Origin: Siphonodentalium dalli
Taxonomy: Eukaryota > Mollusca > Scaphopoda > Gadilida > Siphonodentaliidae
Length of the DNA stretch: 64,000 nt
Reading direction: 5' to 3'
Assembly (NCBI GenBank): GCA_032622095.1
Contig: CP136067.1
Location: forward strand, 60,582,893 to 60,646,892
This document shows positions 57,649 through 64,000 of this stretch, piece after piece. The position numbers were made by a program, and so were the translations under genes. The notes beneath the pieces are model-generated. The model did no database searches. It was not told the origin of the DNA and saw nothing but the letters and a program-made list of their open reading frames with translations. Within the stretch, counting starts at the first letter, position 1. Each line of letters starts with the position of its first letter.

Positions 57649-59994
57649 GTCCAGTGCATTTATGGTTTTACCCAGAACTAATTGCAACAGAATTTTTTTT
57701 TGCTGGAATTGGTACATATACCCTCCATAAACAATATACTAAAAATCGGCAAAAATCGGAAAAAGGGAAATTAGTGAATTTCGTGAAAAAAAATTGCGAA
57801 AATTTGGTCAAATCATCAATTTATGGGTTTTCATGAATGTATATAAAAAATTCAAATTTACAAGTCCTACAAATATCATGCCTATTTTGTCGACCACATT
57901 TTCCTGAATCCAGAACTGGAAACCATTCCCAGATTCCTTAAGTATTTTTCGAGTTGTGTGCCTTCAAAAACGCGAGTTTACCTGATTTCGGAGCCTTAAT
58001 TTCGCAGAATGAGCCAAATGCTGTATTATATGGTTAATTATTTAAAAAACTAGAGCAAAATTAATTACTTTTACACTGTTTTAGTAATTTCCTCACTAGA
58101 TAAAACACAAAATATGATTAATATGTGCATCTGTGAATAAGGAGAATAAAATATTCTCAAACAAAATGTGTGTTCCATTGTATGGACTTTATAGCCAAAT
58201 TTGCCTTGGCACAGAACTCGTGTGATGAAATGCCATATTTGAGGTCATGTAACTCAATAAATTAATATCCATATGCTCTGCTTTTCTCATAACATTTTGA
58301 GAATACTAGATTGAACAAATTGTTAAGGAATTTCCAAATACATTGGTGAAGAAAATAAAATTATGGTCCTATGAACTCTTAGTCTAGCCTCTTTTCCGAA
58401 AATGCAATTGTGGGACGTTTTTGTCAATTTTAAAAGGATGTTAGAGTACAACGAGACCATTTATACTGGAATGACTTTACAGTCCAAGCAGTTAGAAGAA
58501 CAACAACAACAACAAAATATTCAGAAAAATTAACGAAAGTTTATTGTGTAAAATTATGTGATCTGTCCTCTTAAATCATTTTTGTTGTTGAGAAAATAGC
58601 ATTTCAATGGCTATACCAATGAATTTCACTGGATTTCACTCATCATTGTGGAAACATACTCCAAATTTGAACGGCAGAAAAATGGGGTAGGGGAAAGCAT
58701 ATCAACAAAATCTTCAAAATTATGCAACTTGAAGCAGAAAACTTTATATTAACAGTTTCTGCTTACATTGTTCTTTCATACATAATTTCACATTTCCTTT
58801 GTTTATGTTTATTGACAGAGCTATAATATTTTTTGTCATAATTTGGCAGTGAAATGTCAAATTGGCTATTTTGAGATTGTTTTATACAACATAACCATAA
58901 AATTCTAAATCAATGTCCGATAATGTATTAAGCAGTTTTATAATGCAACAGGAATGTACACAAACTGGAAGAAAACAACATTGTGTCTGAAATGGCTGTA
59001 ATTTGGTGATAAGATTGCATTTTGTGATTTTTCCTACCCCTATACCAACGTTAAAATTTGGAATCAGTTTCCTGAAAAATGGAAGAAATCAAGTGAAATA
59101 CTATGGCATAACCAATGTAAGGCTAATTTTTTATCACTAAATTGTTGTGGGAGGAAAGTTCAAATAATTTTACACATTAAAACACCCATTGTTTTTTTGT
59201 TTTTATGGACCAAAACCTTTTAGATTGGACAAACATGCCTCAAACTGGCATCTTTGGAAACAAGCTAAAACGTTGATTTTCTTAAATAATGTCCTGTTAT
59301 TACCTTTACATTTTGTTCAATCCAACATACTTAAAATGTTATAAGAAAAGCATGGCATAATTATGGGTATTAAATTATTGAGTTACATGACCTCAAATAT
59401 TGCATTTCATCACACACGTTCAGTGTCGGAGGCAAAATTGGCCAAGTCCATACAATGGAACACACATTTTGTTTGAGAATATAATCTTCTTCTTAATTAT
59501 AGATACACATATTAATCATATTTTGTGTTTAATCTAGTGAGGAAATTACTATAACACTGAAAAATCCCTTCAGTTTGCTCTATTTTTTTAAAATAATTAA
59601 TCACAAATAAGGCATTTTGGCTCATTCTTCTAAATTGAGGCCCAGAAAATGGGCCGAAATCAGGTAAACTCGCGTTTTTGAAGGCACACAACTCGAAAAA
59701 TACGTAATGAATCTGGGACTGGTTTTCAGTACTGGGTTCAGGAAATTGAGGTAGACACAATACACATGCCATTTGTAGGATTTGTGAATTTGATTGTTCT
59801 TATATGCATCCATCATGAAAATCCATAAATGTCCCCAAATTTATTTCACGAAATTCACCAATTTCCCTTTTTCCGATTTTTGCCGATTTTTAGTATGTTG
59901 TTTATGGAGGGTTTGTGTACTTATTCCAGCAAAAAAAAATTCTGTTGCAATTAGTTCCGGATGTGGCATTTTTTTTCTCATAAATGCACTGGAC
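57649..59994. mobile_element. 2.35-kb TA-flanked imperfect palindrome
   Basis: The left end GTCCAGTGCATTTATG and its complement at 59979-59994 are bordered by TA (57647-57648, 59995-59996). The whole interior folds on itself. Examples are CGGAAAAAGGGAAATT (57758) with AATTTCCCTTTTTCCG-like text (59861), TGTGTTCCATTGTATGGACT (58168) with its complement near 59442, and GGGGTAGG (58684) with CCTACCCC (59034). The centre is near 58830. No coding capacity. Divergence between arms suggests an old insertion or an inverted dimer. Confidence 0.8.
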
Positions 59995-60070
59995 TATAAC
60001 TCCATTAAAGGTTTTTATTTCCAGTCCACTGCCTGTAAACGCTCTTTATTTATACCATATGAGGAATAGA

Positions 60071-60292
60071 CTAACTAGCAAATATTACTAACCTATTTAA
60101 TGATTTTAACACATCATATTCACCGTTGCTGTCGAAAGAACACGATTTGCAGCAAAACGTGATGTAACTCAAGTCTGCTGACCACATGTTAAAAACATTG
60201 GTAATGTGTACAGCCAGTACATTCGATGCAATCATTAAAACATCGAATATACCACACACGCCACAAGGGTAACGAGGATCAGTAAGACGCAT
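60071..60292 (-). pseudogene. frameshifted PHD-like zinc finger fragment
   Basis: The minus-strand frame gives DPRYPCGVCG and later YITFCCKSCSFDSNGEYDVL ending at AAATAG|GTTAGT. Between them another frame reads RCFNDCIECTGCTHYQCF, which supplies the missing C-x2-C-x2-C-x-H-x2-C of a PHD-type finger. Two compensating indels therefore break an otherwise canonical Cys4-His-Cys3 pattern. Similar fingers occur in mollusc retroelement and uncharacterised proteins; the parent protein is not recognised. Confidence 0.45.
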
Positions 60293-61255
60293 TGTATAAA
60301 TTCTAAGATTGGTTATGATTTCTGAAATCTTAGTTGCAGCTTATATCCATTTGATTAAATACACAACATGCCATCTCAGACGTGAGCTGAATCTTGAAAT
60401 AACACTGGTTGATAATTATTCAGTCTTGTTAAGAAAACAAACAAATCTTCAAATGAGCTTCAAAGGAGAAACTCCCAGAAAGTTCCTTTGTCCTACAAAA
60501 ATTAATCACCGACATGTGTTTACGCAGTGAAAACAGGAATATCACAAAGAAATATAAATCATATTAATTAAATTATATTAAATAGTGAGTAGAATAAAGA
60601 AATAGCAACTTAATAAAACTTAGAAAAACTATTTTATTTTTTATATAAAAATTTACAAATGCCCATCTTAAATAATTATAAAGGGATAAAGATATCCAAT
60701 CAACTGCCACAGATCATAAATTAAATGGATAATAAAACATTGATTAAACTCATCAACAACTCCACTAATCCACAGCACCCTAAATTAGAGGGACTTGCTG
60801 CATTTACCAGGGACTTGTTGCGTTTACCGGGGACTTGCTGCATATCCAGGGACTTGCTGCGTATGGTAGAACCCGGTTCAAGGGGTGCAGTTGGCCGGAA
60901 ATTTCAGGAAACCTCTATAGCCACGTCCCTAGAACTTATACGTGTGGGTACTTAATCAATATATTGACTGACATTTCCACTATATAGTCCTGAGATCCTA
61001 GAATAAGCTTTTCATTTGGGTGAAGGAGAAGATCACTCGATCTTTTCGACCATCCCGGGCGCTTTGCGCCCATCTACTCACTTATTACGCCACACCGTGG
61101 TGTTGCTTGGTACGCAGATTTTCATATTCTGTGGTCGATCGATAATCCACTGGGCGACTGTATTATTATGGTTATTTCGTACTGAGTATAAATCGTACCG
61201 ATAGAGTCACGATAGTACAACAAAGATTAGCACATGTGTTTACGTCACCGGTGTA
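60293..61255. other. no gene; inverted 22-bp units
   Basis: Contains the four inverted GGGACTTGCTGC units (60790-60860). The remaining frames lack motifs. Confidence 0.45.
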
Positions 61256-61261
61256 CTTGTG

Positions 61262-62030
61262 GGGGCATGTTTCTATTATGAAGGTTCGCTATCCCGAAGA
61301 TCCGCTATTCCGAAGGTTCTCTATTCCGAAGGTTTTTGTTATTTTTAGGTTAATTCTATATTCTAAAGTATTGAGACTAATTTGAGAGGGTTCATTATCA
61401 CAAAGATTCTTTTTACGGAGTGTGCGCTAACATCCGAACTGATCCTGCGCGCATACCGATACAGATACAGGAGGAAATAACTTAACTTAGAACATTAAAT
61501 GTGATTTTGTTTTGTTTTCGCGGGTTTTCTTGAGATTTAATGTCATTACGTGGGCCCATACTTTTGAATTCTTGGCATATAATATGAATGTTGTGGTATA
61601 TTGTGGACCCTCCCGCATTGGGACATGACACAGGTACAGTTGACTTAAGTGGTGTTCTGTGTGGGCTCCAATTTGGAGTTCAATATTTTAAGGGCCAAAT
61701 TTAGGATTTTATGGGCCCATACCTTTGAACTCTGGGCATATAATATGAATATTGTGGGGGCATGTCTCTATTCCGAAGGTTCACTATCCAGAATGTCCAC
61801 TATTCCTAAATTTCTCTGAATGTTCGCTATTCCGAAGGTTCACCAATCAGAAGGTTCGTTATTCCGAAGGTTCTGTATTCCGAAGGTTTTTGTTATTTTA
61901 AGGTTAATTCTATATTCTAAAGTATTGGGAGGGTTCATTATCACGAAGATTCTTTTTATGAAGGAAATAACTTAAAACATTAAATGTGATTTTGTTTTGT
62001 TTTCGCGGGTTTTCTTGAGTTTAATGTCAT
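61262..62030 (+). repeat. ~492-bp tandem duplication with CTATTCCGAAGGTT minisatellite
   Basis: GGGGGCATGTYTCTATT begins both copies (61262, 61757). Each holds several ~15-17 bp units around TATTCCGAAGGTTC, followed by shared text GGTTAATTCTATATTCTAAA and TTTTGTTTTCGCGGGTTTTC. Confidence 0.8.
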
Positions 62031-62514
62031 TACGTATGACTTTATTTCTCATTAAATATTCACGCCAAGCAGCCCACACAATTGCTATGTTTCCATGCGA
62101 TTTAATGTCATTACGTGTGACCTAATATCTCAATAATCTGAGGCAAGAGTACGCCTGCTAAAGGCGAATTATAACAGTGGGGCTATAACGCTCAATGAAT
62201 ACTGGGAACTATAACAAACTGCGCAGCAGAATATCGCTGATTAAACGAGTATGAGATGAGCCTAACTGCAATTGTGACTTTGTTTAAAGGCTCACTTAAT
62301 TTTCGAGTCATTCATTTTTGTTATAGTATATACGGTTTTAATAACAATTTATGCCATAAAATTTGAATAAATTACTATAATTCATCACCATTTGAAACGC
62401 AGAATCCTTCTATCTCCTAATTTGAAACACCTATAAAATACCGCGACAAGTCGTGCGTCGCATATCTAGCAATTAGCAACTAACATGTCCTCTTCGGCTT
62501 TCCATAGATTTCAA

Positions 62515-62900
62515 CGTAATTTGATACTTATGGGTATTTGTGTCCGGGAAGTGTTTTGGACGGGTCAAATCGTGAGCCCGACCTGACCTTGACCTTTAAA
62601 ACTGTCAATGCAAGGTCAATTTTGGTAAAACGGACAAATTTCGGCGAAATTTGATACCTAGGGATACTTTTGTCCGGGGAGTGTTTTGAACGGGTCAAAT
62701 CGTGACATCGGCGTGACCTTGACCTTCAATGTGGTCAATCAAAGGTCAAATCGGATGGATTTCGACGAAATTTGATACCTAAGGGTACTTTTGTCGGGGG
62801 AGTGTTTTGGACGGGTCAAATCATGACTCCGACCTTGCCTTGACCTTCAAAATTGTCAATTGAAGGTCAAATCGCGCCTTTCGCCGGAAATCAGATGGGA
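62515..62900 (+). repeat. ~120-130-bp tandem repeat with TGACCTTGACCTT motifs
   Basis: GTGTTTTGRACGGGTCAAAT occurs at 62551, 62681 and 62801, each followed by a GTGACCTTGACCTT-type block and a GTCAAT-AAGGTCAA segment. Three copies. Confidence 0.8.
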
Positions 62901-63118
62901 AACATCCCGGACGAAGTCGAGCCCATCAGCTTGTGTAATAAAGAAGACAGTTTGAAGAAAGTAATGTATAACACGAGAAACGGGAAAACTTGAAATATAG
63001 AAGTATGCAAATTTCCCACATAAAATTTGAAAGCTAGTTTATAGAATAATTGTATTATAATTTATATTTATGGCTAATAATATGATCTTTGGCGTTACCA
63101 TTTCTGACTATGGTTTTC
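62901..63118. other. AT-rich, nothing recognised
   Basis: No motif or repeat structure seen. Confidence 0.4.
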
Positions 63119-63480
63119 TTGTATAAGCTTTTCGTGTTCCGACCGCCGACGAGAGAGGACCTGGACTTTGCTCGCTTGGCGATCGGATTACTGGCTTCAG
63201 CGGATTATGGACTCAGAATCTCTTCTATTGTTCCCGCTGAAGTCAGGCACGTATTCAGCTCACTCCACGTGGATCCCTGCTTGACCTGGACTTTACGCAG
63301 GTCGGGCACTGCGGCCACGTGGATCTTTTTCTGGAATTCCGGATTACGCCATCACGGTCCTTTTCGTGACCCTCTGTTGGGGGTAGGCCCCTAATCCGGA
63401 TGCTGGAGCCCACCAGCAACCCACCACCACCGGAGGGGCTACCACGAGGAAGAGCCACACGCGATGAAAGCAGGGGCGTA
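63119..63480 (+). pseudogene. ORF1-like N-terminal remnant
   Basis: The plus-strand reading LHVDPCLTWTLRRSGTAATW then IFFWNSG parallels MHVTPCLSWSLHAHRGGYQL then ILDFQ in the frame at 47.4 kb. The frame stops at 63392, before the basic KKKxPSR motif. The segment is GC-rich in AT-rich surroundings. Confidence 0.5.
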
Positions 63481-63493
63481 GGAACGAATGTCA

Positions 63494-63606
63494 GCTAACT
63501 GGGACCTTGGCTAACTGGGACCTTGGGCTAACTGGGACCTTGGCTAACTGGGACCATGACCAACTGGGACCTTGGCTAACTGGGACCTTTGGCTAACTGG
63601 GACCTT
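63494..63606 (+). repeat. minisatellite GCTAACTGGGACCTTG, seven units
   Basis: Seven tandem 16-19 bp units of (G)GCTAACTGGGACCTT, with one variant (GACCAACTGGGACC) in the middle. Confidence 0.9.
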
Positions 63607-63797
63607 AATTGGTTATATTTATTACATATATTAGTAGCATAGAACATTGATAATAGAATATTGTTTGTTTTATTTATGTTATTGCTTCAAAAATGTTTTA
63701 GATTTGTTTCAACCTGACTTAATAAAAAAAAATATATATATATAATATTGTCAATCTATAAAACTGAAGGTCACTATTTTAATTTCTTATTTGTGGC

Positions 63798-63903
63798 AGC
63801 ATCGCAAATGTAAGACTGGCATCACCAGAGATGTCTATCGACATGCGGTCCGTGACAGCCGGACATTCAGTGCATGGTCCTGTCAGCAGTGTGCCAGACA
63901 ACA
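63798..63903 (+). CDS. Cys/His-rich internal exon of an unknown plus-strand gene
   Basis: From acceptor TTTGTGGCAG|CATCGC to donor CAACAG|GTATGT. The product is (WQ)HRKCKTGITRDVYRHAVR then AWSCQQCARQQ. The pattern H-x2-C-x-TGI-x5-YR-xAV...W-x-C-x2-C is the second half of a PHD/FLYWCH-associated Cys cluster I associate with uncharacterised mollusc proteins (QHR-C-TGI--YR). The first zinc ligands should lie in an upstream exon, perhaps ending in W-Q, which was not identified. The rest of the gene would continue beyond 64000. Confidence 0.6.
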
Positions 63904-64000
63904 GGTATGTACTAATTATGTACTAATTATGTCATGTCTTAAATACAAAATTAATACTTTAGATCTTAATAAAAAAAAAAAAAAATAATAATGTTGAATT

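Overview
This looks like nuclear DNA of an invertebrate animal, most likely a bivalve or related mollusc. It is AT-rich and intron-rich. It is crowded with degenerate tandem arrays of ~160-175 bp monomers that end in GACGG microsatellites, an architecture known from bivalve 'pearl' elements and Helentron-type non-autonomous elements. It also holds hAT, TA-flanked and TTAA-flanked DNA elements, non-LTR retroelement debris and a DIRS-like element. Nothing bacterial, viral or CRISPR-like was seen. Almost all long open frames are shadows of repeats or are non-coding.

The backbone of the window is one host gene on the minus strand, read from about 53.8 kb down to 14.0 kb. Seven exons (53684-53765, 39036-39141, 28893-28921, 27207-27325, 25910-26127, 21826-21880, 13992-14161) join in phase with GT/AG junctions. 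They give 259 codons plus 2 nt of a UBXN4 (erasin/UBXD2) orthologue: a thioredoxin-like N-terminal domain, an acidic Ser/Thr-rich linker and the charged coiled coil that precedes the UBX domain. The UBX domain and C-terminal membrane segment were not found and probably lie beyond position 1. Exon 3 is a 29-nt microexon. An ETS-type CCGGAAGT site lies about 100 bp upstream of the start codon.

The introns are a transposon museum. Intron 1 (14.5 kb) holds a TA-flanked element carrying a ~165 bp satellite, nested in an inverted-repeat element that ends 15 bp from the exon 1 splice donor. It also holds a complete-ended hAT element containing a small foldback MITE, an inverted duplication of a retroelement ORF1, and a 5'-truncated LINE split by another TIR element. 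Intron 2 holds a decayed gene of an uncharacterised animal protein family (first exon 35095-35291, frameshifted body 34076-32972) and a TTAA-flanked MITE. Intron 6 holds a family of tandem and hairpin repeats. Just downstream of exon 7 lies a 4.8 kb DIRS-like element with inverted terminal repeats and an internal complementary region.

Below 9 kb are fragments of a second uncharacterised family (4029-4254 and 4380-4637, minus), a possible terminal exon (83-310, minus), a perfectly flanked hAT element (537-1619), monomer arrays and long unannotatable AT-rich stretches. Above 54 kb, upstream of UBXN4, are three TTAA-flanked MITEs, a 2.35 kb TA-flanked palindrome, very long perfect hairpins, minisatellites, a frameshifted PHD-like finger fragment (minus) and an incoming plus-strand Cys/His-rich exon at 63798-63903.
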